Shown: positions 7,303 through 16,311, numbered from the stretch's first letter. The stretch is 64,000 bases of DNA from Oribacterium sinus (GCF_014202695.1 NZ_JACHHH010000002.1:1-64000); one strand, 5' to 3'. A program made the numbers and translations. Notes: generated from the letters alone by a model not told the origin.

Positions 7303-9309
7303 TTAAAACTGATCCACAATTTCCACGCTATCCGGTAAGAGCTCCAGATTCACAATGGAGTTTCCGGATAGCTTTACTTTTTTCAGATTGGGTAAATTCC
7401 GTAATGCGCTGATATCGGTAATATAGTTATCAGAAATGTCCAGCTCTTCCAGAGTGCTGAGTCCCTCTATACAATCCAGATTCTCCAGCTTGTTTCCACG
7501 AAGTCCAAGCCTTTTTAACGCTTTAAAATGGGAAAGAAAGGCTTTGGCATTGACCGTGAAATTATCAGAATCATCATCCAGGTTTTTGATTTCTGCCTGG
7601 TTGAGAATCAAGGTCTCCGTAGCGTTGTTATCTTCCATCTTACTAAGGGATAGGGAAATATCAGGCGTTTCAGGTGGACCAATAAGATTTTCGTCAAAAA
7701 TCAGTTCTTTTACTTTAATGCCGGAAAAAAGTCCATGATAGTCTTTTAGGAGGTCTAAAGATTCTCCCAGAATGCTCATTTTTTCAAGGTTTGGTAAGCC
7801 TGCTAAAACATTTTCCCAGTCGTTAGAAATATAATCCAAGGAACCGGAAACTACTAGAGTGTTTAATGAGTTCATACCGCGAAGGGACTCGGCGCTAATA
7901 TTCCATCCATTCAAAACACAATAGAGGCTCTTAATCGAAGGCATATGAGCAAAATGCTTGAGATCACTCGATCCGCAAAACACGTCTTCCAAGGCGGTTA
8001 AATTTTGCAAATCCGGTATGTAACAGCCATGCCCGCGACCGCCAAGGTGCAGGCTTTGTAAAGCGCTGAGACCGGCAATAGCCTTTCCGTCCGTTAATTC
8101 ATAGCAGTCATCAATGAAAAGCGTGTTTAATGAGGGGTGATTGGCTAAACCGTCTAAAGAGAGTATCGGTACGCTCTCGAGCTCCAGAGACTTTAAATTA
8201 GGCATATTTTGGGTAAAGTTTAAATCCTTTAAGGACATAACATCGTGTAATCTGAGATGTTCCATTTGGGGCATACCGGATAGAACGGAGATATTTTCTA
8301 AGGGTTTATCATAGGGACCAGACAGACTTAGATTTTTACAATTGCTTAAAGTAGCTAAAGGAGCTAAATCTGCAGAGGTATCAAGGGTTAAACTCTCTAA
8401 GTTAGGAAAGTGTCTTAAAAAAAGTAGTCCCCCTTCATATTTATAGTTTACCCTGATGGAAAGGCTTTTCAGGGAAGAAAAGGGTGTGAAAATATCCGTG
8501 ATATCTTTTGTTTTGTCAGAGGAAATGCTGTAGGGAACAACGTCATCACGGAGGTAAATACCGCTAAGACCGAGTATCTGTTCCGGTTTTGCCAAGATTA
8601 ACAAAAGCTCTCTAAAGCCTTCCGAATTGTTTCCTATAGCAGAAAAGTATTTTAACTCTTTTAGATTTTTTAAATCCTGATTGTCTTGACTGTCGCTATC
8701 GAAGTCCAGGTCTTTTCCCAGTGCCAGATTTTCCAAACCGGTGAAGGGCTGAATCTCCTGCCGGGGAATGTTTTCCGTAGCAGGAAAATAAAGAGTCTTT
8801 TCTTCCACGGGATTTCCCTCTTCATTCAGTTTCTCGGCATAAGAAAAACACCAGTTTTCTTCATCTAAATCTTTTGAGATGGACAGGAATTTTAAGGAAT
8901 TATAGTCTTCCATTGTGATTTGAGAAAGATTCTTGGAAAATGCTTTTTCTACAAAGGAAATCACTACCGGATCCTGCACTGTGCTACGATATTGGTCGGT
9001 GGGAAGCTCTATTCCGCTAGGAGAAAAGACTGTTTTTAGTAAAATAAACAGAAGGATTGACATCACCACTACTACAGAGCCCACTGCACAGCTTTGCAAA
9101 AGGTATTTGCCTCGTACGTTGTTTGGAACAGTTCTTTCCTTGTTATAATTCACATTTTTGATGGTGATATTTTGGGTGATATCCGGCTTATGAGGTTCCA
9201 AATAGACCTTGGTATTACAGAATTCACACTGCACAAAGCCTTCCTTCATTCCTTCGGGAACGGATAATTGACCTTGACAGTTTGGGCATTGGATTTTGGT
9301 AATCTTCAT
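7303..9309 (-). CDS. Zinc-ribbon, membrane-anchored leucine-rich-repeat protein
   Basis: Protein of 668 residues. An N-terminal cytoplasmic zinc ribbon has CPNC (8-11) and CEFC (28-31). One membrane segment follows (about 73-95, SVVVVMSILLFILL), then a long extracellular region whose second half is a series of leucine-rich repeats (LTALEDVFCGSSDLKHF, LKRLGLRGNKLENLDCI, LEELDISDNYITDISAL). This is a type II membrane topology with an outward LRR solenoid. The ATG has AGAGG upstream. It is divergent from the 260-residue gene at 9426, and an inverted repeat lies between them. LRR proteins of this sort bind other proteins or surfaces; the partner is unknown. Confidence 0.75.
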   Translation of the reverse strand: MKITKIQCPNCQGQLSVPEGMKEGFVQCEFCNTKVYLEPHKPDITQNITIKNVNYNKERTVPNNVRGKYLLQSCAVGSVVVVMSILLFILLKTVFSPSGIELPTDQYRSTVQDPVVISFVEKAFSKNLSQITMEDYNSLKFLSISKDLDEENWCFSYAEKLNEEGNPVEEKTLYFPATENIPRQEIQPFTGLENLALGKDLDFDSDSQDNQDLKNLKELKYFSAIGNNSEGFRELLLILAKPEQILGLSGIYLRDDVVPYSISSDKTKDITDIFTPFSSLKSLSIRVNYKYEGGLLFLRHFPNLESLTLDTSADLAPLATLSNCKNLSLSGPYDKPLENISVLSGMPQMEHLRLHDVMSLKDLNFTQNMPNLKSLELESVPILSLDGLANHPSLNTLFIDDCYELTDGKAIAGLSALQSLHLGGRGHGCYIPDLQNLTALEDVFCGSSDLKHFAHMPSIKSLYCVLNGWNISAESLRGMNSLNTLVVSGSLDYISNDWENVLAGLPNLEKMSILGESLDLLKDYHGLFSGIKVKELIFDENLIGPPETPDISLSLSKMEDNNATETLILNQAEIKNLDDDSDNFTVNAKAFLSHFKALKRLGLRGNKLENLDCIEGLSTLEELDISDNYITDISALRNLPNLKKVKLSGNSIVNLELLPDSVEIVDQF

Positions 9310-9338
9310 GGATTTTCCTCTTGCTATTTTTAACTTAT

Positions 9339-9386
9339 ATTTTGTAAAATAAATATTATTTTATAAATAAATTAAGTTTACAAAAT
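9339..9386. promoter_or_regulatory. Inverted repeat in divergent promoter region
   Basis: ATTTTGTAAA (9339-9348) and TTTACAAAAT (9377-9386) are perfect inverted copies 28 nt apart in the AT-rich space between the LRR gene and the 260-residue gene. The placement would suit a shared operator. AT-rich DNA makes chance pairing fairly likely. Confidence 0.35.
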
Positions 9387-9425
9387 GTCTAAGAGATATG
9401 CAAGATAAGATTAGGAGGAAAAACA

Positions 9426-10208
9426 ATGAGAAGTGTTTTGGGAGATCGTACAGCGGTGTTTGATGATGGAGGACGGAAGTTAAGCATTACGAAAGATGGA
9501 ATATCCGTAGAGGGGAAGAAGCCCTTTACCCTTTCTTTTTCCGAGGTGGGAGCTATTCTTCCCATGCGATATTGTAACTCCAATATGCTGTATTCTCTGA
9601 TTTTTAGGGATCTTCAGGGGAAAAATATGAGTCTTCCGGATTTAGAGACAGATACCAAGGCAAATGGTAGAGGGCATAATATCGCGGAAACCAAGACGCT
9701 CTTACTTGCATTTGCAAGAAATAAGCTGGGGGCTGAATTTCCCAATAGCATCGATAGCTTGGATCTTCCTATCGGCTTTAATTTAAAGGAAAAGGAGATT
9801 CGCCTTTCCGGAGGATGTATTACCGGAGCAAAGCATAGTATTCCTTTAACTGCGATTAGACGAGTGAAAATGGTGACCAACGGCACCATTTCCAACTTAG
9901 GCATTTATACCAAGGAAAAGGGCGGCTTCTTTGATTTTCCGGATATGAGCATTCCTGCAAATGAATTGACCCTTCCTATCTTGGAGGCGGCCATGACCAG
10001 AAATACAGGAGTCGGCATTGACTTTAGTAGGGGAGACGGATTTGCACAAAAAACTTCCGAGTTTATGATTATTCGTTTCTTAAGTGCCGATTTTTTCATT
10101 AATGAAGATGGCAGTTTCTCTGCTGAATGGCAAGAGAGGGTCTGTGACAGAATTTCTGCCTATGGATATGAGGAGGATACCTTGCTGGAGCAAGCTATAT
10201 TGCTTTAG
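9426..10208 (+). CDS. Hypothetical protein, possible PH-like domains
   Basis: Soluble protein of 260 residues that I do not recognise. It has no signal peptide or membrane segment. The N-terminal stretch (DRTAVFDDGGRKLSITKDG, then FTLSFSEVGAIL) and the middle (LSGGCITGAKHSIPLTAIRR) look like two beta-rich modules of the bacterial PH type, where a basal value is followed by a short regulatory strand; this is an impression, not a match. A strong AGGAGG stands 6-7 nt before ATG. It is divergent from the zinc-ribbon/LRR gene and converges with tag, overlapping its 3' end by 4 bp. Confidence 0.6.
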   Translation: MRSVLGDRTAVFDDGGRKLSITKDGISVEGKKPFTLSFSEVGAILPMRYCNSNMLYSLIFRDLQGKNMSLPDLETDTKANGRGHNIAETKTLLLAFARNKLGAEFPNSIDSLDLPIGFNLKEKEIRLSGGCITGAKHSIPLTAIRRVKMVTNGTISNLGIYTKEKGGFFDFPDMSIPANELTLPILEAAMTRNTGVGIDFSRGDGFAQKTSEFMIIRFLSADFFINEDGSFSAEWQERVCDRISAYGYEEDTLLEQAILL

Positions 10209-10804
10209 TAAGAAAATGTCTCCTCCACCTCTTGATAAGGATAAGCCCTGCGGAGTGCCTGATAACAGGGGCAGTCTTCTTCGTGGTCGTTAATAAGACC
10301 GCAGGCTTGTAAAAATGAATAGACAATGACGGGGCCGGTATATTGAAAGCCCCGTTTTTTTAATTCCTTACTAATTGTTTCGGAAAGAGCATTTTTGGAA
10401 GGCATTTCTCCTTTTTCATGTCCTTGATAACAAAGGCTCTTTCCATCGGAAAACTTCCAAAGATAGCTATCAAAGCTGCCCTCTTCCTTTTGCAGGGCTA
10501 AAAATGCCTTGGCGTTTTGAATCATAGCTCTGATTTTTCGCTCCGACCTAATCATATTTTCCGTATGCATGATTCTTTCAATATCTTCTTCTGTGAATGC
10601 TGCGACCTTTTCCGGGGAAAAGTTTGCAAAACAGCTTCGAAGGATTTCTCTTTTTCGAAGAATCAAGGCCCAGCTAAGCCCGGCCTGCATGGATTCCAAA
10701 AGCAAATACTCAAAGAGCTTTTGATCCTCATGGGTGGGGACGCCCCATTCTTTATCGTGGTAGGAAATCATTTCCGCACTGCTGTTTTTCCATTGACAAG
10801 CCAT
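10205..10804 (-). CDS. tag: DNA-3-methyladenine glycosylase I
   Basis: Base-excision repair enzyme of 199 residues that removes N3-methyladenine from alkylated DNA. Family marks are the N-terminal Cys and the YHDKEWG motif, LLLESMQAGLSWALIL with the RKRE following, FQYTGPVIVYSFLQACG, and the C-terminal H and Cys of NDHEEDCPCY that complete the zinc site. Length equals the family norm (about 185-195). It is a monocistronic gene; its stop overlaps the convergent hypothetical gene by 4 bp. Confidence 0.95.
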   Translation of the reverse strand: MACQWKNSSAEMISYHDKEWGVPTHEDQKLFEYLLLESMQAGLSWALILRKREILRSCFANFSPEKVAAFTEEDIERIMHTENMIRSERKIRAMIQNAKAFLALQKEEGSFDSYLWKFSDGKSLCYQGHEKGEMPSKNALSETISKELKKRGFQYTGPVIVYSFLQACGLINDHEEDCPCYQALRRAYPYQEVEETFSY

Positions 10805-10846
10805 AAAGCCTCCTTTTTAAAGCATTATAACAGAATTTATTTAGAG

Positions 10847-10883
10847 TTGATAATAAATAAGCAGTGTAGTATAATGTACTACA
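10847..10883 (+). promoter_or_regulatory. SigA-type promoter with overlapping operator for the RelE-type TA operon
   Basis: TTGATA (10847-10852), a 17-nt spacer and TATAAT (10870-10875) make a near-consensus promoter. The palindrome TGTAGTA...TACTACA (10865-10871/10877-10883) overlaps the -10 box, the usual place for autoregulation by an antitoxin. The ATG of the antitoxin follows 66 nt after the palindrome. Confidence 0.65.
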
Positions 10884-10948
10884 TATAAGGTTTGTGTATT
10901 CTTTGCTTGAATAGTACAGCAAATTATTTTTGAAATAGAGGTAAAATC

Positions 10949-11170
10949 ATGGCATTTTCAATTCGAATGAGCGAGGAAGAAAAAGCACTTGCAGAAAGCT
11001 ATGCAAAGCTTCATGCAATGTCTTTAGGAGAGGCTTTCAAAAGGGCTTTATTTGAACGTATTGAAGAGGAGTATGATATCAGTCTTGCCAATGAAGCCTA
11101 TCAGGAATATAAGAATAATGGATGTAAGTCCAGACCCATTGAGGAACTCTGGAAGGAACTTAATCTATGA
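10949..11170 (+). CDS. RelB/DUF6290-type antitoxin
   Basis: Small acidic protein of 73 residues. The N-terminal MAFSIRMSEEEKALAESYAK is a ribbon-helix-helix pattern (strand plus helix), and the C-terminal part (YKNNGCKSRPIEELWKELNL) is the short helix that normally wraps the toxin. It overlaps the toxin gene by ATGA, so both are translated together. It should bind the palindrome on its promoter. Pairing with the RelE-fold gene that follows makes the assignment secure at the family level. Confidence 0.85.
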   Translation: MAFSIRMSEEEKALAESYAKLHAMSLGEAFKRALFERIEEEYDISLANEAYQEYKNNGCKSRPIEELWKELNL

Positions 11171-11436
11171 GCTATCATGTGGAAACAACTGCTCGATTCG
11201 ATAAAGAGTTCAAAAAACTGGACAAATACACACAACAGATGATTAAATCCTGGATTGTAAAATATTTGCAAAATTGTGAAGATCCGAGAGCTCATGGAAA
11301 GGGACTTACCGCTAACAAAAGTGGACAATGGCGGTATAGAATCGGAGATTATCGCTTACTCTGTCTTATACAAGATCAAGAGCTGATTATACTTGCATTG
11401 ACTGTTGGTCACAGAAGAGATATCTACAGCACTTAG
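11167..11436 (+). CDS. RelE/ParE-family toxin
   Basis: Basic protein of 89 residues with the RelE fold pattern. FDKEFKKLDKYTQQMIKSWI forms the helical hairpin; GKGLTANKSGQWRYRIGDYRLLCLIQD and LTVGHRRDIY form the strands with the basic residues expected in mRNA interferases (Arg in RYRIGDYR, His-Arg-Arg near the end). It overlaps the antitoxin by ATGA. Expected action is ribosome-dependent mRNA cleavage when the antitoxin is degraded. Confidence 0.88.
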   Translation: MSYHVETTARFDKEFKKLDKYTQQMIKSWIVKYLQNCEDPRAHGKGLTANKSGQWRYRIGDYRLLCLIQDQELIILALTVGHRRDIYST

Positions 11437-11479
11437 GGGAACAGTAAGTCTCTATAACTGTGAAGTGGTAGATTACGGC

Positions 11480-12184
11480 CTATTTTAGACCTACTTTCAA
11501 TGTTGCTTTCTCCGCTTCTTTTTTCGTAAACCCTTCATTCATCAGAACATCTATTAAATCCTCTTTGGAGCTAACGCCGTCCTCCATGTATTCTTTTGCA
11601 ACAATCTTTGCTTGCTCTATCCAGTTCACGTGAATGTGGCTTAGGGCAAAATCCGCTTCTTCTTCTGTGAAGTGGTCGAAGAGCAACTGGGCTTTTAATT
11701 TTACTTTGGAGAAGCCGATTTTATGCTTGCAATATTCTTTGGCTTTCTTCCGTGCCTCTTGATTCCAATCTATATCAAGATACTCCAGGGCAAATTCTGC
11801 ATCCTCCAAATTGATATTTTCCACGGTAAGCATTTGCAGTAATTCTGTTTGGGATAAGGGCATAGTATCAAGATAGCCTTCAGCAGTTTGGATGGCCTGT
11901 ACTTGATTTTCGCTTAAGCTTTCCAATGGGGGCTTGGTAGTTTCTTCGCTTAATGATTCCTTACCTGCCGAGACACTATCCTTGATCCTTTCGTTCGTAT
12001 CCGCAGAGCTATTCTCCGGGTAAATTTTTTTGGAATCTACCGAACTGTTCTCTATGCTTTCTGAAGAGAGCTTCGAAGAACTTTCTATAGCATTCCCTTC
12101 TTGATTTTGCTTTGTACAGGACATTATAAAGAAGAGAAAGAAAATGGCAGTAAGCCGGGTAAAGTATCTGGAAGCATGACTCAT
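11480..12184 (-). CDS. Ltp-like host-surface lipoprotein with two repeats
   Basis: Lipoprotein of about 234 residues. The start at 12184 is chosen because AAGGAG lies 9-13 nt upstream and a signal peptide follows (LTAIFFLFFIMSC, lipobox IMSC); the frame upstream to 12298 lacks these features. A Ser/Glu-rich linker follows, then two to three copies of the Ltp domain (host cell surface-exposed lipoprotein; AEFALEYLDIDWNQEA-like and ADFALSHIHVNWIEQA units, each near 45 residues). In Streptococcus phage TP-J34 such a protein blocks superinfecting phage DNA entry; here the gene stands alone and a similar role is only possible. Confidence 0.85.
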   Translation of the reverse strand: MSHASRYFTRLTAIFFLFFIMSCTKQNQEGNAIESSSKLSSESIENSSVDSKKIYPENSSADTNERIKDSVSAGKESLSEETTKPPLESLSENQVQAIQTAEGYLDTMPLSQTELLQMLTVENINLEDAEFALEYLDIDWNQEARKKAKEYCKHKIGFSKVKLKAQLLFDHFTEEEADFALSHIHVNWIEQAKIVAKEYMEDGVSSKEDLIDVLMNEGFTKKEAEKATLKVGLK

Positions 12185-12345
12185 TTTTGTAACTCCTTTC
12201 GTGGGAGAGAATGGAGAGATTTCTTCATTTTCATAAAAAAAGCTATAACAACTACGGTATAATGTCTTTATAGTAATCTTTGCTTTCTTATTAGGCAAGA
12301 ACTAGTGCAGTTTAAGAAAAGAGTTTTGAAAGAAATGGAGAAACA

Positions 12346-12828
12346 ATGGAAGAATTTAAAACAATGAGACGGTTTAAGCAGGAAATTTCTAAAGAAGAGT
12401 GTATTCAAGTTTTACGGGAAGCTCCCAGAGGGGTAATGGCTTTTCATGGGGAAAATGACTATCCCTATGCTATTCCTTTAAACCAGTTTTATGATGAGGA
12501 AGATGGAAAACTTTATTTTCACGGTGCGAAAGAGGGATTGAAATTGGATCTGCTTGCTAAAAACAATAAGGTCTGCTTTACCATCATGGACTCGGGATTC
12601 AAAAAGGAAGGAGAATGGCCTTGGTATATTCGTTCCGTACTTTGCCTTGGAAGGGTGGAAGCTGTAGAGAATCAGGAGAAGGTGATAGAACAATGCAGAA
12701 AACTGGCGGAAAAATTCTATCCGACGAAGGAGTCTATAGAGAAAGAAATAGAAAAAGCCGGGGCAAGAGTCAATATGCTTTGCATGACGATTGACAGAAT
12801 GACAGGAAAGCTGGTGAAGGAATCCTAA
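12346..12828 (+). CDS. Pyridoxamine 5'-phosphate oxidase-like flavoprotein (NimA group)
   Basis: Protein of 160 residues with the split-barrel flavin-binding pattern. It starts MRRFKQEISKEECIQVLREAPRG, a typical NimA-like opening, then AFHGENDYPYAIPLNQFYDEEDGKLYFHGA, where the FMN-contacting strand and the catalytic-site His are expected, and ends MLCMTIDRMTGKLVKES. Relatives bind FMN or F420 and include 5-nitroimidazole reductases; no specific substrate can be named. A methyltransferase gene follows by 32 bp and may be cotranscribed. Confidence 0.85.
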   Translation: MEEFKTMRRFKQEISKEECIQVLREAPRGVMAFHGENDYPYAIPLNQFYDEEDGKLYFHGAKEGLKLDLLAKNNKVCFTIMDSGFKKEGEWPWYIRSVLCLGRVEAVENQEKVIEQCRKLAEKFYPTKESIEKEIEKAGARVNMLCMTIDRMTGKLVKES

Positions 12829-12860
12829 GTCCGGTTTGATTTTCATGGAAGGAGGAGAAA

Positions 12861-13544
12861 ATGAGTCGAAAGGAAGAAATCCAAAATGCCTATCAATCCG
12901 TTGGCAGCCATACCGGCTTTTATGATGGGATGATGACCTATGGGAATTTTGCGGGAAAGCTTTTATGTCGTTTGGTGTGGAACATGGATAGGGGGAAAAA
13001 TCTCTATTATCGGGAAAAGGTCTTATCGTCCATACCGAAGGACTTTTCCGGAAAGCTTTTGGAAATTCCTGTGGGGACGGGAATTATGACACTTCCTCGA
13101 TACAAAGAACTGCCAAAGGCGGAAATTGTCTGTATGGACTATGCAGCGGAAATGATGGAGCCGGCAAAGGAGAGGGCAGCTTTAGCAGGTATCGAAAATA
13201 TTCATTTTCAACAGGGAGATGTGGGTGCTCTTCCTTTCCCGGAGGAAAGCTTTGATATCGTCTTGTCCATGAATGGCTTCCATGTTTTTCCGGATAAAGA
13301 AGCGGCTTATCAAGAGGTATTTCGTGTATTGAAATCGGGAGGAATTTTCTGCGGCTGTTTCTATGTGGAAGGGGGCGTTAAGAGAGCGGATTGGTTTGCA
13401 AAGCATATCTATGTGCCGAAAGGACTATTTACACCGCCCTTTGAAACGGAAGAGAGCTTAAGAAAGCGGCTTATGGAAAGCTACAAAGAGGTTTCCGTGG
13501 AGAGGGTGGAAACGGTGGCCTGCTTTTCCTGTGTAAAAAAATAA
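12861..13544 (+). CDS. Class I SAM-dependent methyltransferase
   Basis: Protein of 227 residues with a Rossmann methyltransferase domain. Motif I reads LLEIPVGTGIMTLP, where the usual GxGxG is GTGIM, preceded by Pro-Val. Motif II has the acidic Asp in IVCMDYAAEMMEPAKE, and FPEESFDIVLSMNGFHVF is motif III/IV of the UbiE/Methyltransf_11 type, followed by FRVLKSGGIFCGCFYVEGG. The substrate is unknown. Strong GGAGG precedes the ATG. Confidence 0.88.
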   Translation: MSRKEEIQNAYQSVGSHTGFYDGMMTYGNFAGKLLCRLVWNMDRGKNLYYREKVLSSIPKDFSGKLLEIPVGTGIMTLPRYKELPKAEIVCMDYAAEMMEPAKERAALAGIENIHFQQGDVGALPFPEESFDIVLSMNGFHVFPDKEAAYQEVFRVLKSGGIFCGCFYVEGGVKRADWFAKHIYVPKGLFTPPFETEESLRKRLMESYKEVSVERVETVACFSCVKK

Positions 13545-13859
13545 ATTCATGATTGTGACCTTTCCGTTCTATTCTCCGTCTTGATGGAAGAAGGCGAAAG
13601 AAAAAAGAATAGGGAACAAAATTAAGTATTGTTACAGTTTATGAGAATCTTGACGGCAAGGCGGAAATTTTGTCTACAGAAGATGTGGATTTTGGCGTAT
13701 AATGGGGAGGTGTAAAAATTGTTTTGTCCTATCGCCGGAAGAGCATAGGAGAAGTCGGGAAAAATTAAGTTTGTCTCAAAGCATGTCTCAAAGAATGTCT
13801 CAAAGAATGGAGAATAGCAAAAAGAATTCCTGATCGTTAGAGTAGAAATAGGGGAAACT
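13545..13859 (+). other. Intergenic region with 12-bp triplicated repeat
   Basis: This 315-bp gap holds three exact-spaced tandem copies of GTCTCAAAGMAT at 13773-13808 (the first copy differs at one base), just upstream of corA. I see no convincing magnesium-sensing M-box leader and no open frame with a ribosome site. AGGGG lies close to the corA start. Confidence 0.6.
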
Positions 13860-14768
13860 ATGCTTGTTACAAAAAAGCTAAGCAACAATAATACATGGAT
13901 TAATATTAACTCGGATGAAATCACCAAGCATTCCAAAGTCTATGAGGAATATGATATTGACCCGAAAACTTTGGAGTATGCTTTGGATGAAAATGAGCAT
14001 GCCCACATGGACTATGATCGGGAGGACGGAACTGTTACCTTCATTTACAGTGTCTTGGATCTGGAAAAGGATAAGGAATATTATGAGACGGTTCCATTGA
14101 CGTTTATTGTGCAAAAAAATCGACTGGTGACCATCAGCAATGAAGACAATGTATATATCATTCAGAAGATGTGTGATTATGTGGATGGAAAAGAGAATCT
14201 TTCGATTTATACCTTACTCTTTGCAAGTTTGGAAATGATTTCCAATGCCTATTATCCTATTATTGAGCGTTTGGATAAGCAGAAGGATGAGATTAACCAT
14301 TTGCTTCGGCAGAAAACCACGAAGAAAAATCTTTATGCTCTTTCCGACTTGGAGGTGGGCATGATTTATTTACGATCCGCCGCTACGCAAAATCGTCTTT
14401 TGCTGGAGCATATCCAGGCTCATGCCATTTATCGTAGCTTTAATGAAGAGGAGTCTGCGCAGTTTGATGATGCCATGGTGGAGGCCAGACAGCTGGTGTC
14501 CATGACGGACTTACTTTCCAGCGTTGCCCGCCAACTGTTGGATTCTTACAACAATGTTTTAAATAATGACTTAAATAACAACCTGAGTACTTTAACTATT
14601 TTTGAGATTTTACTCAGTGTTCTTGCGGTTATCACCGGATTCTTCGGCATGAATGTGCCTCTGCCTTTTATGAATGAACAAAGAGCGTGGATTATGATTT
14701 GTGCTGTCAGTGCACTGCTATGGGTGATTTTAACTTGGGTAATGCGCTGGATTATAAGACGCAGATAA
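13860..14768 (+). CDS. corA: CorA-family magnesium/divalent cation transporter
   Basis: Protein of 302 residues. A large cytoplasmic N-terminal domain and long stalk helices (RLDKQKDEINHLLRQ, QLVSMTDLLSSVARQLLDSYNNVLNN) are followed by two membrane segments at the C-terminus. The selectivity motif GMN is present in TGFFGMNVPLPF, and the basic tail RWIIRRR follows. The signature and topology are diagnostic for the pentameric CorA channel for Mg2+ (or Co2+/Ni2+). It stands alone between a methyltransferase gene and a sigma-factor operon. Confidence 0.92.
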   Translation: MLVTKKLSNNNTWININSDEITKHSKVYEEYDIDPKTLEYALDENEHAHMDYDREDGTVTFIYSVLDLEKDKEYYETVPLTFIVQKNRLVTISNEDNVYIIQKMCDYVDGKENLSIYTLLFASLEMISNAYYPIIERLDKQKDEINHLLRQKTTKKNLYALSDLEVGMIYLRSAATQNRLLLEHIQAHAIYRSFNEEESAQFDDAMVEARQLVSMTDLLSSVARQLLDSYNNVLNNDLNNNLSTLTIFEILLSVLAVITGFFGMNVPLPFMNEQRAWIMICAVSALLWVILTWVMRWIIRRR

Positions 14769-14878
14769 ATGAATGGATAGAAAGTAAGGAATAAAACGTA
14801 TTTGAAGCCGAGATTGGGAAATGAAGCATTTGGAATATAGCTTTAGGAACGTAAAATCATAGATAAGGATTCAGAAGG

Positions 14879-15433
14879 ATGGAAGACCAAAAGATTATCG
14901 CCCTATATTTTCAAAGGGCGGAGACTGCGATTTCAGAAACCAAAAATAAATACAGCCGCTTACTCCTTTCTATTTCCTATGGTATTTTAAAAATCATGGC
15001 GGATGCAGAGGAGTGTGAGAATGACACTTATTTAAAGACCTGGAACGCCATTCCACCGAAACAGCCGGACAATCTGCCGGCTTTTTTATCGAAGATTGTT
15101 CGGAATCTTTCTTTAGACCGTTACGACAGTTTGCACGCGGAAAAGCGTGGGGGAGGAGAAGTTCCGGTGGTACTGGAAGAGCTGTCGGAAGTTCTTCCCG
15201 ATAAGGGATCTATTCCCGGAGAAGAAAATGAGCTGTCGGAGCTTATGGACTCTTTTTTGGCTAGCTTGAAACCGGAGAGCAGAAATATTTTCATGAGAAG
15301 ATATTGGTTTATGGATTCCGTATCCGAGATTGCGGAGGAATCCGGTTTTGGTCTTAGTAAGGTGAAAATGAGTTTAAGCCGTACAAGGGAGCAGCTTAAG
15401 CTTTTCTTAGAGCAGGAGGGATATCGTTTATGA
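14879..15433 (+). CDS. ECF-type RNA polymerase sigma factor
   Basis: Protein of 184 residues with a short sigma-70 architecture. Region 2 is about residues 20-85 (ECENDTYLKTWNAIPP...LPAFLSKIVRNLSLDR) and region 4 about 120-180 (SFLASLKPESRNIFMRRYWFMDSVSEIAEE, then GLSKVKMSLSRTREQLK as the recognition helix). It overlaps the next gene by ATGA, and that gene has the layout of a membrane anti-sigma factor. The pair presumably answers an envelope or peptide signal; no target promoter was identified. Confidence 0.88.
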   Translation: MEDQKIIALYFQRAETAISETKNKYSRLLLSISYGILKIMADAEECENDTYLKTWNAIPPKQPDNLPAFLSKIVRNLSLDRYDSLHAEKRGGGEVPVVLEELSEVLPDKGSIPGEENELSELMDSFLASLKPESRNIFMRRYWFMDSVSEIAEESGFGLSKVKMSLSRTREQLKLFLEQEGYRL

Positions 15434-16245
15434 AAGAGGACAGCAAGCGACTGCTTCGGGGAATGACAGAGGTAAGTGACCAATATATTCTGGAAGCGGA
15501 GGCATTTTACCAAAAGAAAGAGGAGCAGGACTTAGTAAGTAAAAACCGGGAAAGCCTCGAAAGAGAACGTGTAGAAAAAGAAAAAAAGATCATCAAAATG
15601 CAGGAAGCTAAGAAGAGGAAATTTATTACCCTTCCTCGGGTTTTAGGCTTTACAGCTTCCATAGCTGCGGCCTGCTTTGTTTGCTATGTCGGAGTATTCA
15701 TGTTTTTCGCTCCCAGAGCAGCCAAACCAAGCTCTGTAATGCTGGAGGGAGCACAAGGGGAGGACTCCGGTGGAACACAGGATAAAGCGGAAGAATTTGC
15801 TGCAGAGGGTGGAGAACTGAAAGAGAACTCTGGCGGAATCACGGCTAAGGGACGGAGCGTAGAAGAAGTTGCGTCAATGCAGCAGGCTACAGAACTTACC
15901 GGTTTTACCATGCGTATTCCTGAGGGCAAAGCTCCTTATACCGAAAAAACCATCAGCGTAATCGGAGAGGATATGATTGAAGTGGCCTATTCTAAGGAAG
16001 AGCCCTTTGCGGTTGGATACTCCATCCGAAAAGCAAGAGCTGAAGGAGACATTAGCGGAGATTATACGGAGTATACAGAAAGTAAAGAAGTGGATTCCGA
16101 GGGAAGAAAAGTCACTTTAAAGGGTGAAGACGGAACATATTCTCTGGCATTATGGGAAGAAAATGGCTTCAGCTATGCGGTAAAAGCACAGGAGAAGCCA
16201 ATGACGGAAGAGGAGATTTTAGAAATTGTAAAGGCGGTGGAGTAA
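15430..16245 (+). CDS. Membrane anti-sigma-factor-like protein, DUF4367-type C-terminus
   Basis: Protein of 271 residues. A charged cytoplasmic N-terminal part of about 65 residues could hold the sigma factor, followed by one membrane segment (VLGFTASIAAACFVCYVGVFMFF), an Ala/Gly/Glu-rich linker, and an extracellular beta-rich domain of DUF4367 type (FTMRIPEGKAPYTEKTISVI...MIEVAYS, VTLKGEDGTYSLALWEENG). Translational overlap with the sigma gene supports an anti-sigma role. A terminator follows at 16274-16311. Confidence 0.75.
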   Translation: MKEDSKRLLRGMTEVSDQYILEAEAFYQKKEEQDLVSKNRESLERERVEKEKKIIKMQEAKKRKFITLPRVLGFTASIAAACFVCYVGVFMFFAPRAAKPSSVMLEGAQGEDSGGTQDKAEEFAAEGGELKENSGGITAKGRSVEEVASMQQATELTGFTMRIPEGKAPYTEKTISVIGEDMIEVAYSKEEPFAVGYSIRKARAEGDISGDYTEYTESKEVDSEGRKVTLKGEDGTYSLALWEENGFSYAVKAQEKPMTEEEILEIVKAVE

Positions 16246-16273
16246 GAGACTCGTCCAGGCAATGGAGGAGCGT

Positions 16274-16311
16274 AAAAAATCGGACGGTAAATATGCACCG
16301 TCCGATTTTTT
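16274..16311 (+). terminator. Intrinsic terminator after the sigma/anti-sigma operon
   Basis: Perfect 15-bp stem (16274-16288 with 16297-16311) around the GC core CGGACGGT, an 8-nt loop and flanking A and T runs that would work in both directions. Confidence 0.9.

Noticed and set aside
13773-13808. CRISPR array
   Set aside because: Repeats are 12 bp with no spacers; no cas gene is visible anywhere in the window.
13622-13859. Magnesium riboswitch (M-box) ahead of corA
   Set aside because: The leader lacks the conserved M-box helices; only a 12-bp tandem repeat is evident.
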